Source: Staphylococcus americanisciuri (lineage in GTDB: Bacteria; Bacillota; Bacilli; Staphylococcales; Staphylococcaceae). From it: DNA of 64,000 nt. Positions within the stretch are counted from its first letter, which is position 1, and each line of letters starts with the position of its first letter. The position numbers were made by a program, and so were the translations under genes. Shown piece after piece: positions 36,472-43,870 of the stretch. The DNA is taken from assembly GCF_024814435.1 (NCBI RefSeq), contig NZ_JANUXY010000004.1, forward strand, positions 178,814 through 242,813, given 5' to 3'. The notes under the pieces were generated by a model, which saw only the letters and a list, made by a program, of their open reading frames with translations, did no database searches and had not been told where the DNA came from.

Positions 36472-36873
36472 ATGGCCAAAATCAAAGTAAAGAAAAAAGT
36501 TAGACTTGAAGAGTTGCTCAAAAAGATAAGATCTCATGAAATTGAAACAAAACATTATCTAGGCTGGTGCGGAACGGATGTGTATCCTGGAGATCTCATA
36601 GAAGACTTTGAAATTGCCGACTTTGTTCCTGAAGATACTTTTGAGATTGAAATTGATCAAGAAATTGATGAGGATACTGAGCTGAAAGGTTTAGTTGAAA
36701 AAATAAAAAATTGTGTGGGAGATGTGAAGTATGTAAATTGGGAATCACCACAATCCGTTAATAGCTGCATAAAATTTTCAAAAGCTTTGGGAGCGATATC
36801 TTTAGCTTTCTATATTGAACAAGACAACAATGAATTGAAGCTCATTTGGAAAGAAGGTGAGTTTGTTGAGTAA
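36472..36873 (+). CDS. Phage protein, unknown function
   Basis: 133 residues from the second of two tandem ATGs (36469/36472), the one better spaced from AAAGGAG. N-terminal basic region (KIKVKKKVRLEELLKKIRSHE), then a Trp/Cys-containing middle and a very acidic DFEIADFVPEDTFEIEIDQEIDEDTE. Unknown family. Confidence 0.65.
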   Translation: MAKIKVKKKVRLEELLKKIRSHEIETKHYLGWCGTDVYPGDLIEDFEIADFVPEDTFEIEIDQEIDEDTELKGLVEKIKNCVGDVKYVNWESPQSVNSCIKFSKALGAISLAFYIEQDNNELKLIWKEGEFVE

Positions 36874-37189
36874 AGATTACAAACGCCGAATTGCAGATTT
36901 ATGCGCAGAACGTGTCAAGTTAGATAGTGAGAATAGTAGATTGCTCAAAACAGTCGCAAAGCTATCTGACGAGCGAGATCGGTTTAAACGAGAAAGAGAC
37001 GAATTGATTGACGATATTGCTAAAGTGCGAGAGCAACGTGATGAATACAAAAACAAGCTTGAGTATGCAGTCGACTTATTTGTACGGCACATCAAAAAAA
37101 GATTTGAGCTAACCAACAATACTAGCTATATAAATATACAGCACAAGCTAAACAAAATTTTAGAGAGTGAAAAGGAGAATGAGAAATGA
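36866..37189 (+). CDS. Coiled-coil phage protein
   Basis: 107 residues, almost entirely heptad-like (SENSRLLKTVAKLSDERDRFKRERDELIDDIAKVREQRDEYKNKLEYA). The TTG at 36866 is chosen since AAGAAGG lies 8 bases upstream; the GTG at 36857 lies within that ribosome site. Structural or scaffolding role possible; function unknown. Confidence 0.65.
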   Translation: MSKDYKRRIADLCAERVKLDSENSRLLKTVAKLSDERDRFKRERDELIDDIAKVREQRDEYKNKLEYAVDLFVRHIKKRFELTNNTSYINIQHKLNKILESEKENEK

Positions 37190-37425
37190 AAACTTTTAAA
37201 ATCTTAGTGTCAATTTTATTAGCAAATACAATTTTAAAAGCGTTTAAACAATTAGCTTTAGCACACAAAACGACAGACTACCTGATTAGTACAATGAAAG
37301 ATGAAAAGGATTTTAAACCAATACAAGAAGCGTGTAAATCTGTTGGAATGACAAAAATTGAAATGCTTCACTTAATGCAAATAATATCTTCAAAAACGGA
37401 AGGGGTCTATGATAATGACAAATAA
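37186..37425 (+). CDS. Small phage protein with hydrophobic N-terminus
   Basis: 79 residues. FKILVSILLANTILKAF could be a signal or membrane anchor; the rest is helical. Overlaps the coiled-coil gene by 4 bases and dUTPase by a few bases. Function unknown. Confidence 0.65.
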   Translation: MKTFKILVSILLANTILKAFKQLALAHKTTDYLISTMKDEKDFKPIQEACKSVGMTKIEMLHLMQIISSKTEGVYDNDK

Positions 37426-37963
37426 AATAACAGTTGAGCAATTACAAGAATTACTTCTAATTCAAAAAGAATTCGATGACAGAATACCAACGCTGAATTT
37501 AGAAGATAGTAAAATCGCCTACATTGTTGAATTTTTTGAGTGGTTCAATACACTTGAGACTTTCAAAAACTGGAAGAAAAATCCAGGTAAACCACTAGAA
37601 GTGCAGTTAGATGAGCTGGCAGATATGTTAGCGTTCGGTTTGAGTATAGCGAATCAGAGCGATGTGAGACTTAAGTCTTTAAAAGACGTTATAGATTTAA
37701 GTATCTCTAAAGATATAGTTATTGACAAATCAAAATTACTGAACATGTTTTTGGATCCAGAAATTTGCCTTTTTATTCTTGAAGAACATCAAAGAGGATC
37801 TGATGAAGAAGAGTGGCTTTACCTTCTTTGCTCATCATTACCGATTGATATCGCCTATCGATTATACTCAATTGACCAACTCATCAATGCGTACAAAAAG
37901 AAGATGGAGCGTAATCATGCAAGACAAGACGGGACAGCAGACGTTGAAAAAGGATACGTCTAA
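37415..37963 (+). CDS. Dimeric dUTPase (dUTPase_2/MazG-like fold)
   Basis: 182 residues from ATG 37415, spaced correctly from GGAAGGGG. EFFEWFN and DELADMLAFGLSI carry the acidic metal-binding residues of the all-helical dUTPase fold; the C-terminal KKMERNHARQDGTADVEKGY holds the conserved Asn/Arg/Asp nucleotide contacts. It hydrolyses dUTP to dUMP. In staphylococci phage dUTPases, including this dimeric type, also bind the Stl repressor of SaPIs; that second role is inferred. Confidence 0.92.
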   Translation: MTNKITVEQLQELLLIQKEFDDRIPTLNLEDSKIAYIVEFFEWFNTLETFKNWKKNPGKPLEVQLDELADMLAFGLSIANQSDVRLKSLKDVIDLSISKDIVIDKSKLLNMFLDPEICLFILEEHQRGSDEEEWLYLLCSSLPIDIAYRLYSIDQLINAYKKKMERNHARQDGTADVEKGYV

Positions 37964-38006
37964 GAAAGACATATTAGAGAAAATAAAAGAGGTGTTGAAA
38001 AGATGA
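37917..38006 (+). CDS. Possible 29-residue micro-protein overlapping the dUTPase end
   Basis: ATG follows GGAGCGTAATC inside the 3' end of the dUTPase gene in another frame. Product MQDKTGQQTLKKDTSKKDIL... is highly basic. Its stop overlaps the next ATG in an ATGA junction. Spacing and coupling suggest it may be real, but the length makes this uncertain. Confidence 0.4.
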   Translation: MQDKTGQQTLKKDTSKKDILEKIKEVLKR

Positions 38007-38146
38007 ATCATAAAATTACTTATTCAAATAGTATGTATGACTTGTATTTGTATTTACGTGTTAAAGAATTTGTTGAGCAACTATATCGATTCTTTAAGTA
38101 CGTATATCAAGTTGTTAGAAAAGCGGTGTTGAAAAATGAGCATTAA
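38003..38146 (+). CDS. Small phage protein (47 residues)
   Basis: ATG behind AGAGGTGTTGAAAAG; aromatic-rich (SMYDLYLYLRVKEFVEQLYRFFKYVYQVVRK) amphipathic helix. Overlaps both neighbours (4 and 11 bases), as in the compact block before rinB in staphylococcal phages. Function unknown. Confidence 0.6.
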   Translation: MNHKITYSNSMYDLYLYLRVKEFVEQLYRFFKYVYQVVRKAVLKNEH

Positions 38147-38309
38147 AAGAATGCTAAAGACAGCAGAATTACTAATAACAATAATCCTGTTTGTTATGTC
38201 GGTATATGAACTGTACATTCGTTTAACAGCTAACGATGAAGTGGATGAGCTGTTTAGTTCGTTAGATCAGATTGATTTAAATGGTATTAGGGCGGAGGTG
38301 AGTGAGTAG
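38136..38309 (+). CDS. rinB: RinB-like transcriptional activator
   Basis: 57 residues. One hydrophobic helix LLITIILFVMSVYELYI, then RLTANDEVDELF and the ending GIRAEVSE; the TAND and IRAEVS elements match RinB of staphylococcal phages, reported to activate int. Membrane location of such a short protein is unusual for an activator. Sits upstream of rinA as usual. Confidence 0.65.
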   Translation: MSIKRMLKTAELLITIILFVMSVYELYIRLTANDEVDELFSSLDQIDLNGIRAEVSE

Positions 38310-38617
38310 TGGCGCATGGATTAGGAATGCTTGGCATTATAGTAACATCAACTTTAGCTATACTGTTAATAAATTTGAATACAAACAGAAGAAGTTTAAT
38401 ACATTCTGGGATAGTGATTTTATTGGTAGCAACATTAGTTATCGGCAGCTTAACTGATAACGAACATTTTGCAGTAACAATGCTAATTCTCTTTGCTTAT
38501 ACGGAGATATTTAATTTGAAACGAGAATTAGAACGTAATAAACGTGTAGGCATAAAGGCGCATAGAAAGATTAATAGATTGATTGATACGCTTAAAAGAG
38601 GTGACAAGTATGTTTAA
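38309..38617 (+). CDS. Small membrane protein
   Basis: 102 residues from GTG 38309 behind GGAGGTGAGTGAGTA. Three hydrophobic helices (GMLGIIVTSTLAILLINL, SGIVILLVATLVIGSL, FAVTMLILFAYTEIF), then a basic helical tail. Found near rinB/rinA in related phages; function unknown. Confidence 0.7.
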   Translation: MAHGLGMLGIIVTSTLAILLINLNTNRRSLIHSGIVILLVATLVIGSLTDNEHFAVTMLILFAYTEIFNLKRELERNKRVGIKAHRKINRLIDTLKRGDKYV

Positions 38618-38786
38618 AGTTATTTTTAGAAGAGCAGACAGAGTAATCATCGTAATACCGATAACTAAGCAAGTAGGACCTTCACTGGAGCAACAGGCAG
38701 AGTTTATTGAGTATTTAGAATCACAACATAAAGCTTACAATATTGTTAAGTATCCACCGAATACAGAAGTAGAGTTTATAAACTAA
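38610..38786 (+). CDS. Small phage protein, unknown function
   Basis: 58 residues from ATG 38610 behind AGAGGTGACAAGT. Begins FKVIFRRADRVIIVIPITK with strand-like alternation, then a helix EQQAEFIEYLESQHK. Overlaps the previous gene by 8 bases. Confidence 0.6.
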   Translation: MFKVIFRRADRVIIVIPITKQVGPSLEQQAEFIEYLESQHKAYNIVKYPPNTEVEFIN

Positions 38787-38799
38787 GTGGAGGTATAAG

Positions 38800-39246
38800 A
38801 TGAAGTTAGGTAAAGCAGATATTCCTAAACTTGAAGAGTATTGGATTAATTATAATAATGTCAAAGGTCAATTGGCGTATAGAAGATACGAACTACTGTA
38901 TCAACCGCAAGACAAGAATATCGGGGGCGGTAAACCTAACTTGCCAAGAAGTCCAGTAGAAAATGAAGTGATTAAACTACATGATGACAACAAGTATCGT
39001 AATCTGTCAGCGATAGTGTCAGCTATTGAAGATGTCTACAACAAGGCAACGGCTGAGCAGAAATTTATTATTGAGCATAGATACTGGGAGAGAGACCTTA
39101 CAGTTTATGAATGGGTAGACATTGCTCATGAACTTACAAAGCAACGTGATGATGATAAGATTATCAGCAGAGATGCAGTACTTAGATTACGTAATAAAAT
39201 TATGAGAGATACAGCTAAACGTATTGGATGGGTTAGCTTTGACTAA
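38800..39246 (+). CDS. rinA: Late-operon activator RinA
   Basis: 148 residues, ArpU/RinA family: central helical domain (EKEYWINYN, DDNKYRNLSAIVSAIEDVYNKATAEQKFIIEHRYWERD) and a C-terminal sigma-like HTH (LTVYEWVDIAHELTKQRDDDKIISRDAVLRLRNKIM). RinA activates the packaging/head/lysis transcript, whose promoter would lie in the 187 bases downstream. Its position just before the terminase block fits. Confidence 0.92.
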   Translation: MKLGKADIPKLEEYWINYNNVKGQLAYRRYELLYQPQDKNIGGGKPNLPRSPVENEVIKLHDDNKYRNLSAIVSAIEDVYNKATAEQKFIIEHRYWERDLTVYEWVDIAHELTKQRDDDKIISRDAVLRLRNKIMRDTAKRIGWVSFD

Positions 39247-39411
39247 GCGCACTTCTGACATACTGTAAGTGCGGTTGTAATCTATGTATTATGTTAGTAT
39301 ACATTATTACCCAATGTATCTTTTAAATCCGTGCATTTCAAACTCCAGTTAGACATCGTACATTAGTTTGTGCGGTGTCTTTTTAATGCGTATGAAAGGA
39401 GTAGGAGTGGA
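39247..39411 (+). promoter_or_regulatory. Presumed RinA-dependent late promoter region, with terminator
   Basis: No gene. A hairpin CGCACTT/AAGTGCG lies just after rinA (39249-39274). AGACATCGTA (39351-39360) pairs over 10 positions with TGCGGTGTCT (39371-39380), followed by four T: an intrinsic terminator. Known RinA-activated promoters lie upstream of the terminase genes, so activation (or read-through) should occur here. Confidence 0.55.
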
Positions 39412-39441
39412 ATGATAGCCGCTTCATATTGCTATGACTAA
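39412..39441 (+). CDS. Nine-codon leader frame coupled to the HNH gene
   Basis: GGAGTGGA precedes ATG of MIAASYCYD, whose stop TAA overlaps the HNH start (ATGACTAA). The HNH ATG has no ribosome site of its own, so translation is probably coupled through this leader frame. Confidence 0.4.
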   Translation: MIAASYCYD

Positions 39442-39754
39442 GCATAACAATGTATATAAGAATGGACGATACACATATGAACATGATTGGTTCTATCGAT
39501 CTAAGGCATGGAGAAAGGTTCGTGAGATTGCTTTAGATAGAGATAACTATTTATGTCAAAAATGTTTAGAAGGTGGAAAGATAAGTGATGCTAAGATTGT
39601 TCATCACATTATTTATTTAGATCACGATTTTGATAAAGCACTGGATTTAGATAACTTAGTATCTGTTTGTCAAAAATGCCATAACCAAATACATGCAAAT
39701 GATTCGAACGATGACGAAAATAAAAACACAAAGGTTCGTATTTTGAAAGTGTGA
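39434..39754 (+). CDS. HNH endonuclease of the packaging module
   Basis: 106 residues. HNH fold with two zinc CxxC knuckles (CQKCLEGG and CQKCHNQIH) around VHHIIYLDHDFDKALDLDNLV. In cos-type staphylococcal phages and SaPIs an HNH nuclease beside the terminase is required for cos cleavage. The start has no ribosome site of its own. Confidence 0.9.
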   Translation: MTKHNNVYKNGRYTYEHDWFYRSKAWRKVREIALDRDNYLCQKCLEGGKISDAKIVHHIIYLDHDFDKALDLDNLVSVCQKCHNQIHANDSNDDENKNTKVRILKV

Positions 39755-39770
39755 AGTGACAGGATGCGAA

Positions 39771-39870
39771 AGATACCCCCCCTACCATCATTGGTATATA
39801 AACATTTTATTGGGAGCGGTGCGGGTCCATTCGTTTGCAATCACGAACCATTTTCATGAAAGGGGGGTAA
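39771..39870 (+). other. Candidate cos region between HNH and terS
   Basis: 121 bases without a gene. It starts with ACCCCCCC (39775-39782) and ends with GGGGGGT (39862-39868), an inverted pair, around a GC-rich core GGGAGCGGTGCGGGTCC (39812-39828) that stands out in an AT-rich genome. In related phages cos lies exactly here. The nick positions cannot be read. Confidence 0.45.
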
Positions 39871-39875
39871 ATCCT

Positions 39876-40181
39876 ATGAAGATAACAAAAAAACAATTGA
39901 TTAGCTATGTGGATGATTATCAAAAGTCAGACGATCTGTTGATAAATCTTTATATCGACACTTACGAATTTTATTGCAGGTTACGAGACGAATTGAAAAA
40001 GTCAGATTTAATGATTGAACACACCAACAAAGCGGGCGCAAGTAATACTGTTAAAAATCCGTTAAGTATCGAACTAACAAAAACTGTACAGGTTCTTAAT
40101 AACTTGCTTAGATCTCTCGGACTTACTGCTGCACAACGTGAAAAAGTAGTTCAACAGGATGATGGTTTTGGTGACTATTAA
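39876..40181 (+). CDS. terS: Terminase small subunit, P27 family
   Basis: 101 residues from ATG 39876 behind AAAGGGGGGTAAATCCT; a longer frame extends upstream without a ribosome site. Helical, with DLLINLYIDTYEFYCRLRDELKK and NPLSIELTKTVQVLNNLLRSLGLTAAQREK, the P27 pattern. Recognises cos and recruits TerL. Confidence 0.9.
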   Translation: MKITKKQLISYVDDYQKSDDLLINLYIDTYEFYCRLRDELKKSDLMIEHTNKAGASNTVKNPLSIELTKTVQVLNNLLRSLGLTAAQREKVVQQDDGFGDY

Positions 40182-41862
40182 AATTTTAAATGAGCCGTCG
40201 CCTAAATTGTTAACAACATGGTATGCAGAACAAGTTGTTCAAGGGAAAATGATAGCAAGTAAGTATGTAACGAAAGAGTGTGAAAGACACTTAAAATACT
40301 TGGAAAATGGTGGTAAGTGGGTTTTTGATGAAGAATTAGCACATAGACCTATCAGATTTATAGAGAAATTTTGTAAACCTTCCAAAGGTGATTTTCAAAA
40401 TTTAGTACTACAACCTTGGCAACATTTTATAATAGGAAGCCTGTTTGGTTGGGTGCATAAAGAAACTCGAATTAGGCGTTTTAAAGAAGCTTTAATTTTT
40501 ATGGGGCGTAAAAATGGTAAAACGACGATGATTTCAGGAGTTTCTAACTATGGAGTGTCACAAGATGGCGAAAATGGTGCGGAAGTTCATTTGTTAGCTA
40601 ATGTAATGCGACAGGCTAGAATATTATTTGATGAATCAAAAGCAATGATCCAATCTAGCCCTAAACTTCAAGCAAACTTTAGGACTTTGAGGGATGAAAT
40701 TCGTTATGATAAAACATTTTCGAAGATAATGCCACAAGCATCCGATAGCGAGAAGTTAGATGGCTTAAACACTCATATGGGTGTATTTGATGAAATCCAT
40801 GAATTTAAAGATTATAAGTTAATAAATGTCATTAAAAACTCTCGAGCTGCACGGAAACAACCCTTGTTAATATATATTACTACTGCTGGAACTGTTCTCG
40901 ATGGTCCCTTAATCAGCATGGTTGAAGCAGGAAGAGATGTACTAGACGGTGCAGTTGAAGATGAACGTACATTTTACTTTTTAGCCTCTTTAGATGATTC
41001 GGATGATATAAATGATTCTAGAAATTGGGTTAAAGCAAATCCAAATCTAGGAGTATCAATTAATTTAGAGGAAATGAAAGAAGAATGGGAAAAAGCAAAG
41101 CGAGTACCTGCGGAACGAAGTGATTTCGTCACAAAACGATTTAATATTTTTGTTAATAATGATGAAATGGGTTTTATCGATTACGACACTTTGAAAAAGA
41201 ATAACGATGTGATTTCTCTTGACGAATTAATAGGTAAGCCATGTACGATTGGATATGATTTATCGGAAACAGAAGACTTCACTGCTGCAGTTGCAACGTT
41301 TGCTTTAAACGATGGTAGGATAGCAGTACTTTCACATTCGTGGATACCTAAACACAAGGTAGACCTTTCGAATGAACGAATACCATATAGAGAGTGGGAA
41401 GAAGATGGTTATTTAACCATTCAAGACAAACCATATATTGATCATCAAGATGTTTTTGATTGGATTGTACAAATTAACCAACATCACCCAGTAGAGAAAA
41501 TATGTTATGACCGTGCTAATGCTTATAAATTAAATCAAGAATTAAAAAATCATGGGTTTACAACAGAAGAAACAAGGCAAGGCTCACTGACATTAAGTCC
41601 TGCGTTAAAAGATTTAAAAGAAATGTTTTTAGATGGAAAAGTCGTGTTCAATAATAATCCGTTAATGAAGTGGTATATCAACAATGTTCACTTGAAAAAA
41701 GACCGAAACGGTAACTGGTTGCCATCCAAACAAGGAAGGTACCGTAAAATTGATGGATTTGCTGCATTACTAAACACGTACACTGATATTATGCATAAAA
41801 TCGTAAATGACACTTCGAAAAACAGTATCGAATTTATTAGTATCAAAGATTTAAGAAGTTAG
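40171..41862 (+). CDS. terL: Terminase large subunit
   Basis: 563 residues. ATPase: LIFMGRKNGKTTMISG (variant Walker A) and MGVFDEIHEFKD (Walker B). Nuclease: IGYDLSETEDFTAAVATF with catalytic aspartate, and CYDRANAYKL. Powers DNA packaging and cuts cos together with HNH. The GTG at 40171 (giving TIKILNEPSPKLL) is preferred; ATGs at 40159/40162 are alternatives. Confidence 0.94.
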   Translation: MTIKILNEPSPKLLTTWYAEQVVQGKMIASKYVTKECERHLKYLENGGKWVFDEELAHRPIRFIEKFCKPSKGDFQNLVLQPWQHFIIGSLFGWVHKETRIRRFKEALIFMGRKNGKTTMISGVSNYGVSQDGENGAEVHLLANVMRQARILFDESKAMIQSSPKLQANFRTLRDEIRYDKTFSKIMPQASDSEKLDGLNTHMGVFDEIHEFKDYKLINVIKNSRAARKQPLLIYITTAGTVLDGPLISMVEAGRDVLDGAVEDERTFYFLASLDDSDDINDSRNWVKANPNLGVSINLEEMKEEWEKAKRVPAERSDFVTKRFNIFVNNDEMGFIDYDTLKKNNDVISLDELIGKPCTIGYDLSETEDFTAAVATFALNDGRIAVLSHSWIPKHKVDLSNERIPYREWEEDGYLTIQDKPYIDHQDVFDWIVQINQHHPVEKICYDRANAYKLNQELKNHGFTTEETRQGSLTLSPALKDLKEMFLDGKVVFNNNPLMKWYINNVHLKKDRNGNWLPSKQGRYRKIDGFAALLNTYTDIMHKIVNDTSKNSIEFISIKDLRS

Positions 41863-41865
41863 GAG

Positions 41866-43134
41866 GTGGTTAAAATAGCAAATAATCTTTTTGAACGTAT
41901 TAAGCAGAAGCTTGTAGGAAATTGGGTAGACAATACAGTCAATAACATGTATGACTTTACGCCTTGGCGCAATAAAAGTTTTTGGGGCGTTATTAATAAC
42001 AGTTTAGAAACGAATGAAACCATATTTTCAGCGATAACAAAGCTTTCTAATTCCTTAGCAAGCATGCCTATCAAATTATATGAGAATTATGAAGTGATAA
42101 ACACAGAAGTATCAGATTTGATAACAGTATCCCCGAATAATTCTTTGAGTAGTTTTGATTTTATAAATCAAATTGAAACTGTTCGTAACGAAAAAGGCAA
42201 TGCTTATGTTTTGATTGAGAGAGATGTTTATTCTCAACCTAAAAAGCTGTTCTTACTTAACCCAGATGTGGTCGAAATGGCAATAGAAAACAATTCAAAT
42301 GAGTTGTATTTTGTTGTACATGCTACATCAGGAAAGCATTTATATGTGCATAATACCGATATGCTTCATTTTAAACATATCGTTGCGTCTAATATGGTAA
42401 AAGGTATTAGTCCTATCGATGTACTTAAAAATACGATGGATTTCGACAGAGCATTACGTTCGTTCAATTTAAAAGAAATGGACAAGCCTGACTCATTCAT
42501 TTTGACTTATGGAAGTAACATCGATAAAGAGAAACGCAAAGATGTTATTACCGATTTCAAAGCATTTTATCAAGAAAATGGTGGTATTTTATTCAGAGAA
42601 CCCGGTGTTGAAATCGAACAACTCCCTAGAAAATATGTTTCAGAAGATATTGTGGCATCTGAAAATTTAACTAGAGAGCGTGTTGCAAACGTCTTCCAAA
42701 TACCTTCTATATTTTTGAATGTAGATGCAAAAGCAACCTTTAGTAAAAATGAAGAATTAAATAGATTTTTCTTGCAACATACTTTATTACCCATTATTAA
42801 GCAATATGAAGAAGAATTTAACCGCAAATTACTAACACTGACCGACCGAAAGAAAGGTCGTTATTTTAAATTTAACGTTAAATCTTATCTTCGTGCGGAT
42901 AGTGCAACGCAGGCTGAAGTGTACTTCAAAGCGTTACGAAGCGGCTATTACACAATCAATGAGATTCGTGAGTGGGAAGATCTACCGCCAGTTGAAAATG
43001 GAGATAAGCCGTTGATCAGTGGCGATTTATATCCTATCGATATACCTTTAGAAATGCGTAAATCTTTGAAAGGTGGTGATACAGATGAAAAGCAATCAAA
43101 CGTACTTCCAAATGAACAAGAAAGTAAACAGTAA
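41866..43134 (+). CDS. Portal protein, HK97 type
   Basis: About 420 residues of HK97-like portal: SAITKLSNSLASMPIKLYEN near the start, GKHLYVHNTDMLHFKHIVASNMVKGISPIDVLKNTMDF, and FQIPSIFLNVDAKATFSKNEELNRFFL. It forms the dodecameric DNA gate. The start is uncertain: AGGAGGTGG (41861-41869) covers the only GTG, and the codon at the ideal distance, 41875, is ATA. Confidence 0.9.
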   Translation: MVKIANNLFERIKQKLVGNWVDNTVNNMYDFTPWRNKSFWGVINNSLETNETIFSAITKLSNSLASMPIKLYENYEVINTEVSDLITVSPNNSLSSFDFINQIETVRNEKGNAYVLIERDVYSQPKKLFLLNPDVVEMAIENNSNELYFVVHATSGKHLYVHNTDMLHFKHIVASNMVKGISPIDVLKNTMDFDRALRSFNLKEMDKPDSFILTYGSNIDKEKRKDVITDFKAFYQENGGILFREPGVEIEQLPRKYVSEDIVASENLTRERVANVFQIPSIFLNVDAKATFSKNEELNRFFLQHTLLPIIKQYEEEFNRKLLTLTDRKKGRYFKFNVKSYLRADSATQAEVYFKALRSGYYTINEIREWEDLPPVENGDKPLISGDLYPIDIPLEMRKSLKGGDTDEKQSNVLPNEQESKQ

Positions 43135-43858
43135 AGGCGAAATCTATATTTATGGCGATATTGTGAGTTATGAATGGGGAGATAGAGATGTCAGTGCTGT
43201 TAAGTTTAAAGAGTCATTAGACGCTTTGGGCGATGTTAGTGAAATTGATGTTCATATTAACTCTGCTGGTGGCAACGTTTTTGAAGGGCATGCAATCTAT
43301 AATATGCTACGTATGCACAAAGCAAAAGTAAATATTTATGTTGATGCGTTAGCTGCATCGATTGCAAGTGTGATCGCCATGAGCGGTGACACTATTTTTA
43401 TGCACAAAAATAGTTTGTTAATGATTCATAATTCATGGATTTACACAATGGGTAACGCCAAAGAATTAAGAGAAACTGCAGATTTATTAGACAAAACAGA
43501 CAAAGCAAGCAATGTAGCTTATTTAGATAAAGCACAAAATTTATCTGAAGAAGCATTGAATGAAATGCTTGAAGCTGAAACTTGGTTAACTGCAGATGAA
43601 GCATTAAAAATGGGCTTTATTGACGAAGTACTAGGTGCCAATGAGGTAGCTGCAAGTATTTCTAAAGAACAATATAAACTCTTTAAACATGTACCTAAAT
43701 CAATTGAGCAAGATGTTGACAAGATTACAAACATTGAAGGTTTAGAGAGAACTACAACGGTTGAAACACCTAAAGAAACTATGTCACAAGAAGAAAAAGA
43801 AATGCGCAATCAAATTAAAAAAAGTTGTGAAAGTTTGAAAATCATGATGAATATTTAG
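43085..43858 (+). CDS. ClpP-like prohead protease
   Basis: 257 residues from ATG 43085 (AAGGTGGTG upstream), overlapping portal by 50 bases. S14 fold: INSAGGNVFEGHAIYNML, nucleophile region ALAASIASVIAMSGD, and histidine in LLMIHNSWIYTMGNAKEL. Acts in capsid maturation, cutting scaffold-like N-terminal region of the capsid protein. The C-terminal tail (TTVETPKETMSQEEKEMR) is low-complexity. Confidence 0.93.
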   Translation: MKSNQTYFQMNKKVNSKGEIYIYGDIVSYEWGDRDVSAVKFKESLDALGDVSEIDVHINSAGGNVFEGHAIYNMLRMHKAKVNIYVDALAASIASVIAMSGDTIFMHKNSLLMIHNSWIYTMGNAKELRETADLLDKTDKASNVAYLDKAQNLSEEALNEMLEAETWLTADEALKMGFIDEVLGANEVAASISKEQYKLFKHVPKSIEQDVDKITNIEGLERTTTVETPKETMSQEEKEMRNQIKKSCESLKIMMNI

Positions 43859-43870
43859 GAGGAATGTTAA

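Noticed and set aside
37779..38006. 75-codon frame overlapping dUTPase
   Set aside because: Its first two thirds lie out of frame within dUTPase with no ribosome site. Only the last 29 codons, from an internal ATG, were kept as a possible micro-protein.
39756..39875. N-terminal extension of terS
   Set aside because: The sequence spans the likely cos region; the ATG at 39876 has a strong ribosome site and gives the P27 family start.
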